DNA from: an alpha proteobacterium HIMB59
Lineage (GTDB): Bacteria; Pseudomonadota; Alphaproteobacteria; HIMB59
Direction: 5' to 3'
Assembly: GCA_000299115.1 (NCBI GenBank)
Contig: CP003801.1
Location: 186,001-250,000 of the forward strand
Length of the DNA: 64,000 nucleotides
The notes under the pieces were generated by a model. It ran no database searches and was not told where the DNA came from. It saw nothing but the letters and a program-made list of their open reading frames with translations. This document shows positions 17,281 to 26,286 of this stretch, piece by piece (positions within the stretch are counted from its first letter, which is position 1; every line of letters starts with the position of its first letter). The translations under genes were made by a program, and so were the position numbers.

Positions 17281-17616
17281 TTAAAAAGGCATCTTCATTC
17301 CAGGAGGCAATGGTAAACCTCCAGTTAATTTTTTCATTTCTTCTGCAGACATCTCTTCAACTTTTTCTTTTGCTTGATTGAGCGCTGCCTTGATTAGGTC
17401 CTCTAAAACTTCTTTTTCATCTTCTGATAATAAAGAGGGGTCAATATTAATGGATTGGACAACCTGTTTTCCATTCATAGTTACTTTAACCATTCCGCCA
17501 CCTGACTCTGCTTCTACCGTTTTATTCTCTAACTCTTTTTGCATTTCTTGCATTTTTGCTTGCATTTCTTGGACTTTTTTCATCATTCCGCCCATATTAC
17601 CCATCATTCTGGTCAC
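17281..17616 (-). CDS. ybaB: YbaB/EbfC family nucleoid-associated protein
   Basis: A 111-residue small DNA-binding protein. A methionine-rich start (MMGNMGGMMKKVQEMQAKMQEMQ) forms a long helix, followed by the conserved GGGMVKVTMNGKQVVQSINIDPSLL and DLIKAALNQAKEKVEE core. Such dimers bind DNA and sit between dnaX and recR in many bacteria. The start overlaps the end of dnaX by 20 bp; ATG codons at 17607 or 17604 are alternative starts. Confidence 0.92.
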   Translation of the reverse strand: MTRMMGNMGGMMKKVQEMQAKMQEMQKELENKTVEAESGGGMVKVTMNGKQVVQSINIDPSLLSEDEKEVLEDLIKAALNQAKEKVEEMSAEEMKKLTGGLPLPPGMKMPF

Positions 17617-19201
17617 CTCTTTCTACTTCTTCAATATCTATAATCTTTGCATTCGGAAATTTAGCAAGGACTTTTTGAAAATCCTCTGATTGAGTTTCAA
17701 TTGCAATAAGTTCCTTTTTGTAAAGCATTTTTATAGACTCCAAAGTATCGATATTTTCTTTGACTACAATAGAAAGCTCGAATTCATTTTTTAAATTATT
17801 TTTTAACTCTTCGCCTCCTTCAAAATTTTCATTAACAACATGTATCAATAATTTCTTTTCCTTTTCTGAAAACTCAATTATTTCACAACTCTCCATAATT
17901 ATACCAGCCATCAAAGGGGAAAAGTTTTGACCATAGAATTGAAAAAATTTTTGATGCAGCGTAATTCTATCTTTTAGTGACAACGACTCGGGGGCTTCGA
18001 TTTTATTTTGAACTGCTTGATCAAGTATGGGAGAAGGTTTCGTTGGAGTTGGAGTTATTTCAGACTTTTTTTTTTCGTCAGATCCGTCTGAATTTTGATC
18101 GCTAAGTAAAAAGGAGCACCGTAAGAGAACCATTTCTAAGGTAGTATGAGGATGAGGAGAAATTTTAATCTCATCATAGCCCTTCATTAAACTTTGCCAG
18201 AAAATATTTAACTTTCCGTGATCATATTGGGTAACGTAAGAGGCAAATTGATTATCTTCTTCAGTATTAAATTCATCATTAATCAAATTTTTGTCAATTT
18301 TTAATTTACAAGACCAATTAACAATATTCATTAAATCCTCAATTATTTTTGAAGTTTCAGAACCTCGTTGGTACATGTCATTGAGCATTTTAATAATTTC
18401 TGGAAGATTATTTTCTAAAATATATTTTGATAGATTGTATAAATCACTTTGCCTTGCAAAGCCCAACATATTGATAATCTCTTCAACTTGAATTTCGTCT
18501 TGAGATTTAAAAATATTTGATTGATCTAGTATGCTCAAAGAGTCACGAACAGAGCCGTCACTAGCTCTAACAATTAGATTTAGTGCCTCTTTGGATATTG
18601 AAATTTTTTCTTTTTTAGCAATTTCCTCTAAAAAGGAGAAAAGAGTTTTTTTATCTATGCGTCTTAAATCAAAACGCTGACATCTAGACAAAATTGTAAT
18701 TGGCACTTTAGAAATTTCGGTAGTTGCAAAAATAAATTTAGAATGCGGTGGAGGTTCTTCTAATGTTTTTAGGAGCGCATTGAAAGCGCTCTTAGAAAGC
18801 ATATGAACTTCATCAACGATGTAGACTTTGTACTTACCTAAAACAGGGTTGTACTTTACATTTTCAATAATTTCTCTTGCATTTTCGACACTAGTGTTCG
18901 AAGCGGCGTCTATTTCAATGACGTCAGGATGTCGGTCTTCACTGATGGCCTTCGCTTGATCGCAGTTACTTAAATCTGGTTTGTTATTTTGGTCAAAAGC
19001 TGTGCAATTTAACATCTTTGCGACTATTCTTGCCGTGGTTGTCTTACCCACACCCCTGATACCTGTGAATATATAGGCATTGGGTATTTTGTTTAGTTCA
19101 ACAGATTTTTGGATTGTCTCGACAAGGTATTCTTGACCAATAAGATCTTTAAAATCAGTAGGTCGATATTTTAAGGCAAGAATATCTGATTGATGTTTCA
19201 T
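17597..19201 (-). CDS. dnaX: DNA polymerase III subunit gamma/tau
   Basis: A 534-residue clamp-loader ATPase. Walker A GIRGVGKTTTA (47-57), Walker B VYIVDEVHML, sensor-1 FATTE and the SRC motif ILSRCQRFDLRR are intact; domain III runs to about 370 and the tau-like C-terminus to 534. Odd: the zinc module keeps only Cys66 and Cys80; the other two family cysteines are Leu77 and Ala83. No obvious slippery heptamer for a gamma form was seen. It starts about 10 bp from the SRP RNA gene, on the same strand, and overlaps ybaB at its end. Confidence 0.96.
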   Translation of the reverse strand: MKHQSDILALKYRPTDFKDLIGQEYLVETIQKSVELNKIPNAYIFTGIRGVGKTTTARIVAKMLNCTAFDQNNKPDLSNCDQAKAISEDRHPDVIEIDAASNTSVENAREIIENVKYNPVLGKYKVYIVDEVHMLSKSAFNALLKTLEEPPPHSKFIFATTEISKVPITILSRCQRFDLRRIDKKTLFSFLEEIAKKEKISISKEALNLIVRASDGSVRDSLSILDQSNIFKSQDEIQVEEIINMLGFARQSDLYNLSKYILENNLPEIIKMLNDMYQRGSETSKIIEDLMNIVNWSCKLKIDKNLINDEFNTEEDNQFASYVTQYDHGKLNIFWQSLMKGYDEIKISPHPHTTLEMVLLRCSFLLSDQNSDGSDEKKKSEITPTPTKPSPILDQAVQNKIEAPESLSLKDRITLHQKFFQFYGQNFSPLMAGIIMESCEIIEFSEKEKKLLIHVVNENFEGGEELKNNLKNEFELSIVVKENIDTLESIKMLYKKELIAIETQSEDFQKVLAKFPNAKIIDIEEVERGDQNDG

Positions 19202-19210
19202 TTTATTAAG

Positions 19211-19298
19211 GAGAATTACACGACCCGATATTCTATGTTACGGCTGCTTTCTTTCGAACCTGACCGGATTAGCAAAAAATACCGCCCATGTAATTCTC
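19211..19298 (-). ncRNA. ffs: Signal recognition particle RNA (4.5S type)
   Basis: On the minus strand the apical domain reads CCGGTCAGGTTCGAAAGAAAGCAGCC-like: the SRP core with the GGTTCGAAAG tetraloop region and the AGCAGCC side matching the Ffh-binding hairpin of 4.5S RNA. The two ends form a perfect 10-bp stem (19211-19220 with 19289-19298), so the RNA is about 88 nt. It lies between pheA and dnaX, a usual alphaproteobacterial position. Exact ends are inferred from the terminal stem. Confidence 0.93.
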
Positions 19299-19335
19299 GG
19301 CTTACTTTATAGCAGTTATAATATCAAATATGAAG

Positions 19336-20175
19336 TTATTGTCTTGAGCGATAAGCAGATTTTTCAAAAACACCTAATTTTCTAACTTTTGAACAATAGT
19401 GGTACATATCATCAAGAGCGAATTTTGTATTTTCTTGGTCAGGATGGCCCTCAATTTCACAATAAAATTGTGTAATCACAAAGTCAGCACCATAATTGTA
19501 ACTTTCTAGTTTAATCATATTAACGTTATTGGTGGCAAACCCACCCATGACTTTAAATAGAGAGCCAGGGGTATTGTTAACAGAAAATAAAAAGGAAGAG
19601 ATATAAGTTTTATCAGGATCAAAATCTTTATTTTCATTTTTTGACATAACATAAAACCTTGTGATGTTATTGGATGAATTAGCAAAACTCTCATCCACTG
19701 TCTTTAGCCCATATATTTCTGCTGCAAGACTTGAGGCGATTGCAGCTGTATCAAATATTTTTTGTTCTGAGATATATTTGGCTGATCCAGCCGTATCAGC
19801 GCCAATTAAAATATCATAATCAAGTTGTTGAATTTTTTCACTGCATTGGGCCAATGCCTGCTCATGGCTAATAATTTTTTTAATTTGATCTTGCTGAGTT
19901 TCAGGGTGCACTAGAAGCTTGTGCTCAACCTTTTGAAAGTGCTCAAAATTAATGTGCAAATCAGATTTAGGTAAAAGTCGATGAATGTCAGCTACTCTTC
20001 CTGCAGCAGAATTCTCTATAGGGATCATGGCATAGTCAACGTTGCCAGACTCAGCTGCAGTAATTGCTAATTCAAATGTTTTACAAGGAACGGTCTCAGC
20101 GTCGGGGAAAAATTCTTGAACAGCTAAATGGCTATAAGCTCCTTCTACACCTTGAAAAGATACTTTTTTAGACAT
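19336..20175 (-). CDS. pheA: Prephenate dehydratase
   Basis: A 279-residue monofunctional enzyme converting prephenate to phenylpyruvate. The N-terminal catalytic domain shows FQGVEGAYSHLAVQEFFP, IPIENSAAGRVAD and the TRF motif in NNITRFYVM (about 164-172). A C-terminal ACT domain (about residues 185-270, FSVNNTPGSLFKVMGGFA and NYGADFVITQFYCEIEGH) would give phenylalanine feedback control. No chorismate mutase domain is fused. It lies 4 bp after kdsB on the same strand. Confidence 0.95.
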   Translation of the reverse strand: MSKKVSFQGVEGAYSHLAVQEFFPDAETVPCKTFELAITAAESGNVDYAMIPIENSAAGRVADIHRLLPKSDLHINFEHFQKVEHKLLVHPETQQDQIKKIISHEQALAQCSEKIQQLDYDILIGADTAGSAKYISEQKIFDTAAIASSLAAEIYGLKTVDESFANSSNNITRFYVMSKNENKDFDPDKTYISSFLFSVNNTPGSLFKVMGGFATNNVNMIKLESYNYGADFVITQFYCEIEGHPDQENTKFALDDMYHYCSKVRKLGVFEKSAYRSRQ

Positions 20176-20179
20176 GATT

Positions 20180-20896
20180 TTAAATTTGCTGGTTTACTGT
20201 ATCTAAATCTTCTTTGGTATCAACACCCAAAATTTCTTTTTCTATATGAACAACACTGATTTTAGTTTCATCAATAACTCTAAGTTGTTCTAACTTTTCC
20301 TCTTGTTCTCTTTTAGTTGGCGATAATGAAATAAATTTTTTCAAAAAATCTTTTTGATATCCATAAACCCCAATATGATGAAATACATTCTCATTAATTT
20401 TTTTATTAGATTTAATCTCTCGATAAAAGTCATTTGCGATAATCTCTTCGCCCTCTTTTATCTCCACTTTAACTTTAGAATTATTAGAGGCCTCATCTAA
20501 ATCCTTAAAAGGACAAGCTAGGGTAGACATTTCATAAGATAAAAGTTTTTCTCTAAGGGCCTTAATATATTCTTCCTTAATAAAAGGCATATCTCCTTGA
20601 AGATTGATAATGTATTTAAAATCTTTTTGATTTTCTAAAATTTTGATTGCTTCGCCTATTCGATCACTTCCAGAGACATGACCAATATCCGTCATAATGT
20701 ATTGAATGTTATGCTCTGTACAATATTCCTCTACAGGTTGATCACAAATTGCTAGGTAGACGTTTGAAAAAAAATTTGCAGCAGAATTATAAACATAATG
20801 CAACATTGGCAAGTTGCCAATTTTAGCAAAAGGCTTATTTGGAAATCGCGTAGCCTGTAATCGAACAGGAATTAAAATAACTGTATCATCCATCAA
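20180..20896 (-). CDS. kdsB: 3-deoxy-manno-octulosonate cytidylyltransferase
   Basis: A 238-residue CMP-KDO synthetase activating KDO for lipopolysaccharide. Seen: the nucleotide-binding start IPVRLQATRFPNKPFAKIG, the YIMTDIGHVSGSDRIGEA stretch, INLQGDMPFI and the late HIGVYGYQKDFLKKF and LEQLRVI motifs. Its presence implies a KDO-containing outer-membrane LPS. It probably heads a kdsB-pheA transcription unit and is divergent from the cytochrome c gene over 57 bp. Confidence 0.94.
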   Translation of the reverse strand: MMDDTVILIPVRLQATRFPNKPFAKIGNLPMLHYVYNSAANFFSNVYLAICDQPVEEYCTEHNIQYIMTDIGHVSGSDRIGEAIKILENQKDFKYIINLQGDMPFIKEEYIKALREKLLSYEMSTLACPFKDLDEASNNSKVKVEIKEGEEIIANDFYREIKSNKKINENVFHHIGVYGYQKDFLKKFISLSPTKREQEEKLEQLRVIDETKISVVHIEKEILGVDTKEDLDTVNQQI

Positions 20897-20953
20897 TGCG
20901 ACAAAAATCCGTTTTAAGTGCTATATATTTAAACATAAACTTCAACTTTTAAT

Positions 20954-21472
20954 ATGGAAACTAATAAAATTCTAGGTGCAATTATACTAGCTTTACTGCT
21001 TGCTGCTGTCTTTTCTAAAGTAGCGGATATGGCTATCCACCCAGAATATCCAGAAGAACTAGCTTACCAAATTGATATCCCAGAAGTTGGCGCTTCAGGA
21101 GCACAAGCTGAAGAGGTAGATATTTTTGCTGTCCTACCAGAAATAACTCCATTGCTTGCATCAGCAGATATGGGAAATGGAGAAAAACTTTTTAAGAAGT
21201 GTGCTTCATGTCATACCAACAATAAAGGCGGCGAAAATAAAGTTGGTCCAGCAATGTGGGGTATTGTCGATAGAGCAAAAGCTGCTTCAGAGGGTTTTGC
21301 TTATTCGGGTGCATTAGCAAATTTCGGTGGTGATTGGAGCGTAGAGGAATTGAACAAATTCTTGCTTAAACCAAAAAAATACATTGAAGGCACCAAAATG
21401 AATTTCAATGGTCTTAAAAAAGACCAAGATAGAGCTGATTTAATTAAATATTTAAGCTCTCTTGCTGATTAA
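20954..21472 (+). CDS. Membrane-anchored class I cytochrome c (CycM-like)
   Basis: A 172-residue cytochrome with an uncleaved N-terminal membrane anchor (about residues 7-24), a flexible acidic linker, and a mitochondrial-type cytochrome c domain: heme site CASCH (about 78-82), GPAMWGIVDR and axial Met in KMNF (about 155). It would shuttle electrons in the periplasm, probably between the bc1 complex and cytochrome oxidase, as CycM/c552 proteins do. The pheA/kdsB-cytochrome c neighbourhood is typical for Alphaproteobacteria. Confidence 0.92.
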   Translation: METNKILGAIILALLLAAVFSKVADMAIHPEYPEELAYQIDIPEVGASGAQAEEVDIFAVLPEITPLLASADMGNGEKLFKKCASCHTNNKGGENKVGPAMWGIVDRAKAASEGFAYSGALANFGGDWSVEELNKFLLKPKKYIEGTKMNFNGLKKDQDRADLIKYLSSLAD

Positions 21473-21510
21473 GAGTTTTCTTTCTTACTTTAATCATTAA
21501 CATTATTTAA

Positions 21511-23052
21511 ATGAATTCGGTTTCGGTAGACTCAAATAAATTAAAGTCTTTATTTGGAGCATACTACGATCGTCGTATGTTCCGCATTTTACTTTTAGGT
21601 ATTATTAGTGGATTTCCATGGGTATTGATTGGTAGTGCTCTATCCTTATGGCTAAAAGAAGAGGGTTTGAGTCGAAGTACGATAGGTTGGGCTGGATTAA
21701 TTTTTGGAGTATATGCCTTTAATTTTTTATGGGCCCCTATTATTGATCGTCTACGTTTACCCTTCTTAACTAATAAACTTGGTCATCGAAAATCTATTAT
21801 TATATTTATGCAAACCGTAATTCTTATTGGTTTAATTATATGGAGCTCCTTAGAGCCAACACAAAATCTTGCGTTGATCATTGGAGTGGGACTAGCCATC
21901 GCAATTTCTTCTGCAACCCAAGATATTACAATTGATGCACTTCGTATTGAACAAATCAACAAAGAGGAATCATCAAGTATGGCAGCGGGTGCAGCAATGG
22001 CTGTTGTAGGTTGGTGGACGGGTTTTAAACTGGGTGGTTTTATTTGTCTAGAGATAGCTGAAAAACTTCAAAACTCAGGTATAGACCAGTATTGGCAAGT
22101 AACATTTATATTCTTAATGGCAATAATCGTTTTATGTAACATAGGTTTAACTTTTATTCCTGAGTCTAATAAAGAGCGTTTTCAGCATATGCAACAAGTT
22201 GATAGCTCTAATACAAATACCCAAAGCTTAATGAATGCGGGTTATCTTTTTGCAGCTGTGGGTGCCTTGTGTTATTTAATTGGACTTTTTTTTGAAAAAA
22301 TTTGGTTCACTAATGGAGGTGTGACCTTCATTATAATTGGAGGTCTATTTTATATTTTCTCTCTTTATATTAAGAAAGTTGGTGAGAATAACTCTATTTC
22401 ACATTTATTCTTTTATTTAAATAATGTCTTAGCGAATCCCCTTAGTAGTTTTTTCAAAAATAATGGAGTTAAAATTGGTATTGCCATCCTTGCTTTTGTT
22501 TTTTTATTTAAAATAGGAGAGGCTTTTCTTGGAAGAATGAGTCTTGTTTTCTATAAAGAAATAGGATTTTCAAAAGGGGATATTGCTATCTTTTCGAAAG
22601 CTTTAGGTTGGATTACGACTATTGTCTTTACTCTGATTGGTGGCGCTATAGCCATGAGATCTGGAATAGTAAAAACTTTAATCATTGCAGGAATAGCGAT
22701 GGCGGCAACAAATATTCTATTTTCGGTCTTAGCTTGGGCTGGCCCTTCTAAAGGCTTATTTGCTTTAGCTGTTATTCTTGATGATTTAGCTGCAGCATTT
22801 GCAACAGTAGCATTCGTGACTTTTATATCACTTTTAGTTGATAGAAGTTTTACTGCTACTCAATATGCCTTATTAGCTTCGGTAGGAACAGCAGGAAGAA
22901 CGCTCTTAGCTTCATCATCAGGCGCCATGGTAGATGGGCTGGGAGGTAACTGGGGTTTATTTTTTATCATTACAGCGCTAATGGTCATACCTTCACTGAT
23001 ATGTCTTGTGTTGATTAAAAATAAATTAAACTTATCCGAAAAAATTAATTAG
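21511..23052 (+). CDS. AmpG-like MFS permease
   Basis: A 513-residue major facilitator protein with about 12-14 hydrophobic segments. The N-terminal region resembles AmpG muropeptide permeases: GFPWVLIGSALSLWLKEEGL, YAFNFLWAPIIDR and ATQDITIDALRIEQ. Members import GlcNAc-anhydroMurNAc peptides for cell-wall recycling, but the wider PAT family has other substrates, so the muropeptide role is inferred. It follows the cytochrome c gene by 38 bp and overlaps ialB at its end by 4 bp. Confidence 0.78.
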   Translation: MNSVSVDSNKLKSLFGAYYDRRMFRILLLGIISGFPWVLIGSALSLWLKEEGLSRSTIGWAGLIFGVYAFNFLWAPIIDRLRLPFLTNKLGHRKSIIIFMQTVILIGLIIWSSLEPTQNLALIIGVGLAIAISSATQDITIDALRIEQINKEESSSMAAGAAMAVVGWWTGFKLGGFICLEIAEKLQNSGIDQYWQVTFIFLMAIIVLCNIGLTFIPESNKERFQHMQQVDSSNTNTQSLMNAGYLFAAVGALCYLIGLFFEKIWFTNGGVTFIIIGGLFYIFSLYIKKVGENNSISHLFFYLNNVLANPLSSFFKNNGVKIGIAILAFVFLFKIGEAFLGRMSLVFYKEIGFSKGDIAIFSKALGWITTIVFTLIGGAIAMRSGIVKTLIIAGIAMAATNILFSVLAWAGPSKGLFALAVILDDLAAAFATVAFVTFISLLVDRSFTATQYALLASVGTAGRTLLASSSGAMVDGLGGNWGLFFIITALMVIPSLICLVLIKNKLNLSEKIN

Positions 23053-23540
23053 CTATTTACTGCTGAATTCAAACGATCATAGCCAGCTGTAAAGCCTGCT
23101 AAAGAGTATGTGATAGTAGCTTCCCTGTTATCCAGCAATAATACTTTGAGAGTAAGTTGATTTCCTGCCTTAAACATATTTACAAAGTTCTCAGCGATAA
23201 TTTCTGCAATAAAACATGCACTTTGATTACAGTATGCATAACCTAGTTCTAATGGATCTTTGTCATCAATTTGTAGTTGAACTGGGCTCTTTAAATTTAC
23301 CGCATGTGGGAAAGCAATTTGCATTTGAGTTAATGCATCTGGATTAATAGTTATAGAAAGATAACTAACAACCTCATTGGTATTAGAGTCAACAACCAAT
23401 TCTCTAAGATCACATAATTTTTGAGATTGTTCTTGAACGCAAGCAAACTGCCAGGCCTCAAAGTTTTCTTGTTCTAAAACGTGCTGATCAGCAAAAAGTT
23501 GAGATCCCCAAAAACAAAACAACAGAAAAAAAATTCTCAC
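23049..23540 (-). CDS. Invasion-associated locus B (IalB) family protein
   Basis: A 163-residue exported protein: signal peptide (about residues 1-17, ending LFA), then FEAWQFACVQEQSQKLCDLRE and the late YAYCNQSACFIAEI with paired cysteines suited to two disulfides. The family name comes from Bartonella, but it is widespread in harmless marine Alphaproteobacteria, where its periplasmic role is unknown. Single gene, convergent with the AmpG-like permease. Confidence 0.85.
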   Translation of the reverse strand: MRIFFLLFCFWGSQLFADQHVLEQENFEAWQFACVQEQSQKLCDLRELVVDSNTNEVVSYLSITINPDALTQMQIAFPHAVNLKSPVQLQIDDKDPLELGYAYCNQSACFIAEIIAENFVNMFKAGNQLTLKVLLLDNREATITYSLAGFTAGYDRLNSAVNS

Positions 23541-23580
23541 CTAGTTACAATAACAATTGAAAGTTATTTTCCAACTATAA

Positions 23581-24630
23581 TTAGGAGTTATTAGTGAGTT
23601 CAATGTTCAAGATTTCATTCTTCGATCCAATTCTAATTTTTGGACCCCACGTCGCCGCACCAGAACTAACATATAAATAATTTTTTAAATAAGAATAAAC
23701 ACCGTAAATTTGGGGAAATTGTATTTTAACAACTAAGTTAAAAGGAAAAATTTGGCCATTATGTGTATGTCCAGAAAGAGTAAGATTAGCCTTTTCTTTC
23801 AATGAATTCCATATGGAAGGCTGATGGACAAGTAATAAATTGAAATAATCTGAATCAAATAATTGTTCAAATTTATTAATTTTATTTTCTTTAGTTTGAT
23901 TATCTGAAAGACCAATTATATTAATTCGATCTACCAGTACATTTTCATTGTCTAGAATTTTGATATTTTGATTTTTAAAATCATTTAAATGTTTTTGACT
24001 ATCTTCTATGTAGTGCTCATGGTTGCCTGTTACAAAATATATAGGAGCATTAATTTTTTTCATTTCATCAAGATCTTGAATTTTAAAAGAGCTGCTATCT
24101 ATTAAATCACCTCCGACTAATACAAAGCTTGGATTGTGCTGATTGATTAAGGGGATAATTTTTTTCAAGATTTTAGGACTGTTTGATCCAATATGAATAT
24201 CGCTTAAAAAAATAAATTTAATTTTTTTTTTGATTTTAGAATGAGAAAATTTAAGTTGTTTGACACTCACAATCTTTGCATTGAAAAATCCATAGATAAT
24301 TAAAGGGATAAACGTAATAAAGAAAATAAATATTTTTTGCGCTTCGTTTATGTTTAAAATAAATGAGATTAATAGTATAAAAAAAACAATAAAAAGAGAT
24401 AAAGTTCCAATACCTATTCCCTCATATACAAAAAGCTTAATAATTTTATTACTACTTTTTGATCGAAAGTAATAAAGACAGACTAAATATACAAAAGCAG
24501 TTGATAAGACAGTCTCTTGCAAAGATGTAGAATAACCTAACCATGATGAAATTATTTCAAATGGAAATATAAATATTAAATAAGAAAAAATAAGTAAGAT
24601 AGTTAAAGGAATTAATACTCGAGGCTTCAT
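23581..24630 (-). CDS. Membrane metallophosphoesterase (YkuE-like)
   Basis: A 349-residue protein with about four N-terminal membrane segments (to about residue 115) and a C-terminal calcineurin-like domain. Metal and catalytic motifs: LSDIHIG (about 143), GGDLIDSS, GNHEHY and SGHTHNGQ. Such proteins hydrolyse phosphodiesters of lipids or UDP-lipid precursors at the membrane; the substrate here is unknown. Its ATG overlaps the stop of the DMT transporter gene upstream by 4 bp. Confidence 0.85.
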   Translation of the reverse strand: MKPRVLIPLTILLIFSYLIFIFPFEIISSWLGYSTSLQETVLSTAFVYLVCLYYFRSKSSNKIIKLFVYEGIGIGTLSLFIVFFILLISFILNINEAQKIFIFFITFIPLIIYGFFNAKIVSVKQLKFSHSKIKKKIKFIFLSDIHIGSNSPKILKKIIPLINQHNPSFVLVGGDLIDSSSFKIQDLDEMKKINAPIYFVTGNHEHYIEDSQKHLNDFKNQNIKILDNENVLVDRINIIGLSDNQTKENKINKFEQLFDSDYFNLLLVHQPSIWNSLKEKANLTLSGHTHNGQIFPFNLVVKIQFPQIYGVYSYLKNYLYVSSGAATWGPKIRIGSKNEILNIELTNNS

Positions 24631-25493
24631 GCTTTGGTCTTATCAAAGCTAAATAATATGATCCCAGCTAAGAAAACAAAAATAATTCCAATATAATTAA
24701 AAGTTGTAGGGAGTTGTTGGAATACAAACCAACCAAGTACCACACCATAAATCAATTGAAAATAACTTGTCATTCCATAGATAGATGCCGGTAACATCCT
24801 GGAGCCATAAACAATTGAGCTTATACCCAGACCAGCAATGATGCCTCCAAACATTGAAAGCAAAAGGTCATCAAATGTCATTGACACAAAAGAGAACTTC
24901 ATCGCTAATAAAAAAGCAATAACGCTCACTATCATACTAAAAAAAGACGCTGAAAATGAAGACGATAGAGCTGCATATTTGCGTGTAATAAGATTTGTTA
25001 GGGCAATACAAAAGGCTCCTATGAAGACTAGCAATATTCCTGTTAAAGAGACTTCATTTGAACCAAAAGGCTCTGCCGAAATTACCACACCTGAAAAACC
25101 AAGAATAATAGCTGAGATTCTTACAATATTTATATTTTCATCTAAAAAAAAATGGGACATGACTAAAAGCATTAAAGGAGAACTAAAAAGAACAGGGTAA
25201 ACGACTGATAAGGGTAATTTTAAAACTCCCATTAAAACAAATAAGAAACCTAAAGAATGAATGATTCCTCTAACCAATTGGAATTTATAATTTTGATTTA
25301 GGTAAAAATGGACTCCGTGATTTTTGATTATAAAAAAAGACAAAGGGATTAGTGAAAAAAGAGCATTTAAAAATAAAAGCTGTAAGATAGGATAATTAGA
25401 TCCTAGAACCTTAATAACAGTATCCATTGAGACCATAAAAACATAGCCGCTCAATGAAATAAAAAAAGGAAAGATGTAAGATCTATTGAGCAT
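24627..25493 (-). CDS. EamA/DMT-family transporter
   Basis: A 288-residue protein with ten hydrophobic segments in two EamA repeats (about residues 5-135 and 150-285). Typical stretches are LFLNALFSLIPL, FLFVLMGVLKLPLSVVYPVLFSSPL and the second-repeat SYFQLIYGVVLGWFVF. DMT proteins usually export small metabolites or amino acids; no substrate can be assigned. Coupled to the membrane phosphoesterase by a 4-bp overlap; 13 bp after the 126-aa exported-protein gene. Confidence 0.88.
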   Translation of the reverse strand: MLNRSYIFPFFISLSGYVFMVSMDTVIKVLGSNYPILQLLFLNALFSLIPLSFFIIKNHGVHFYLNQNYKFQLVRGIIHSLGFLFVLMGVLKLPLSVVYPVLFSSPLMLLVMSHFFLDENINIVRISAIILGFSGVVISAEPFGSNEVSLTGILLVFIGAFCIALTNLITRKYAALSSSFSASFFSMIVSVIAFLLAMKFSFVSMTFDDLLLSMFGGIIAGLGISSIVYGSRMLPASIYGMTSYFQLIYGVVLGWFVFQQLPTTFNYIGIIFVFLAGIILFSFDKTKA

Positions 25494-25506
25494 TGTGAGA
25501 GTTAAA

Positions 25507-25887
25507 TTACTCCTTTTTTAAAGAAACGCACTTCAAATCATAAGACCATTTTTTATCGTAGGCCTTATAATTTATTGAAAAATTCATTTCTAAATCCTGG
25601 TTGATGGTCATTGATGAGATGTAATCCTCCGTCTCGTAAAAGAGATTTAATTCATCACTACTTAAATTTTGCATTTGATAAATTTTTTCATCAAAAGTGC
25701 TATAAACTTGAGTCTCAATTTCATTTTCTAAGATGTCTAATTGTGTTCCTGATACCTTTTGCTTACAGTCAAAATATTTTAGAGCGTTGATTGATTTATC
25801 ACAAATACAAGCCAGAGAAAACTTATCTAAAATTTCAGCAGATAATAAATTAGGGATTAATAAAATAATGATGGAAAAAAGTTTCAT
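25507..25887 (-). CDS. Small exported protein, 126 aa, unknown
   Basis: A signal peptide (MKLFSIIILLIPNLLSA, cleavage likely after residue 17) is followed by a soluble region with four cysteines (CIC near 28-30, Cys42 and Cys121), which could form disulfides in the periplasm. No family recognised. It is 13 bp upstream of the DMT transporter gene on the same strand and probably cotranscribed. Confidence 0.65.
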   Translation of the reverse strand: MKLFSIIILLIPNLLSAEILDKFSLACICDKSINALKYFDCKQKVSGTQLDILENEIETQVYSTFDEKIYQMQNLSSDELNLFYETEDYISSMTINQDLEMNFSINYKAYDKKWSYDLKCVSLKKE

Positions 25888-25907
25888 TTTAATTATTTTT
25901 ATACATC

Positions 25908-26006
25908 ATGATCAATAGACAGTTAATAACTATAATAATTTTTTGTGGGATTGGTTTTGCTGTTATGAGGCTTATTCTCGAATCTTTTTTCCCCAATGGT
26001 CTTTAA
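25908..26006 (+). CDS. Possible 32-aa single-pass membrane peptide overlapping the next gene
   Basis: ATG 25908 to TAA 26006 encodes a 32-residue peptide with one hydrophobic stretch (LITIIIFCGIGFAVM) after a short polar start. It overlaps, in another frame, the first ~21 codons assigned to the following gene. If that gene in fact starts at TTG 26009, this peptide would fill the space before it in tandem. Only length, start, stop and hydrophobicity support it. Confidence 0.25.
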   Translation: MINRQLITIIIFCGIGFAVMRLILESFFPNGL

Positions 26007-26236
26007 ATTTGAATGAGGAAAATAAAAAGATTATTTGGAAAAAAATTCAAACTACCGGTGATTTACTTCAACCTCTTTTAAAACCCTCTCCCTTTCATCC
26101 CAAAGGAAGAAATGCCTATGCCCATATTGCTATCTGTATTAAGCAAAAGTTTGGATTAAGCTATAAAGATATTCCCAATGAAAAATATAAAGAGGTCATT
26201 GAATATATAGAGTACCTCTTAGCAAATCCTGATTAA
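25943..26236 (+). CDS. Small protein with ORF6C/antirepressor-like C-terminus
   Basis: A 97-residue product. The last ~45 residues (GRNAYAHIAICIKQKFGLSYKDIP then KYKEVIEYIEYL) resemble the C-terminal ORF6C/antirepressor-associated module of phage regulators, where a helix with xAYxxI is followed by FGxxYKDIP and a final EVIEYI-like helix. That is my pattern recognition and is unconfirmed. The N-terminus is uncertain: TTG 25943 gives an odd Trp/Cys-rich start, while TTG 26009 would give a cleaner 75-residue protein starting at NEENKK. It precedes a SprT-like gene by 50 bp. Confidence 0.5.
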   Translation: MWDWFCCYEAYSRIFFPQWSLNLNEENKKIIWKKIQTTGDLLQPLLKPSPFHPKGRNAYAHIAICIKQKFGLSYKDIPNEKYKEVIEYIEYLLANPD

Positions 26237-26286
26237 TCAAACAGCTTGATTTTTTAAAAATTAAGATTATTTGTTAGCTAAATAAT

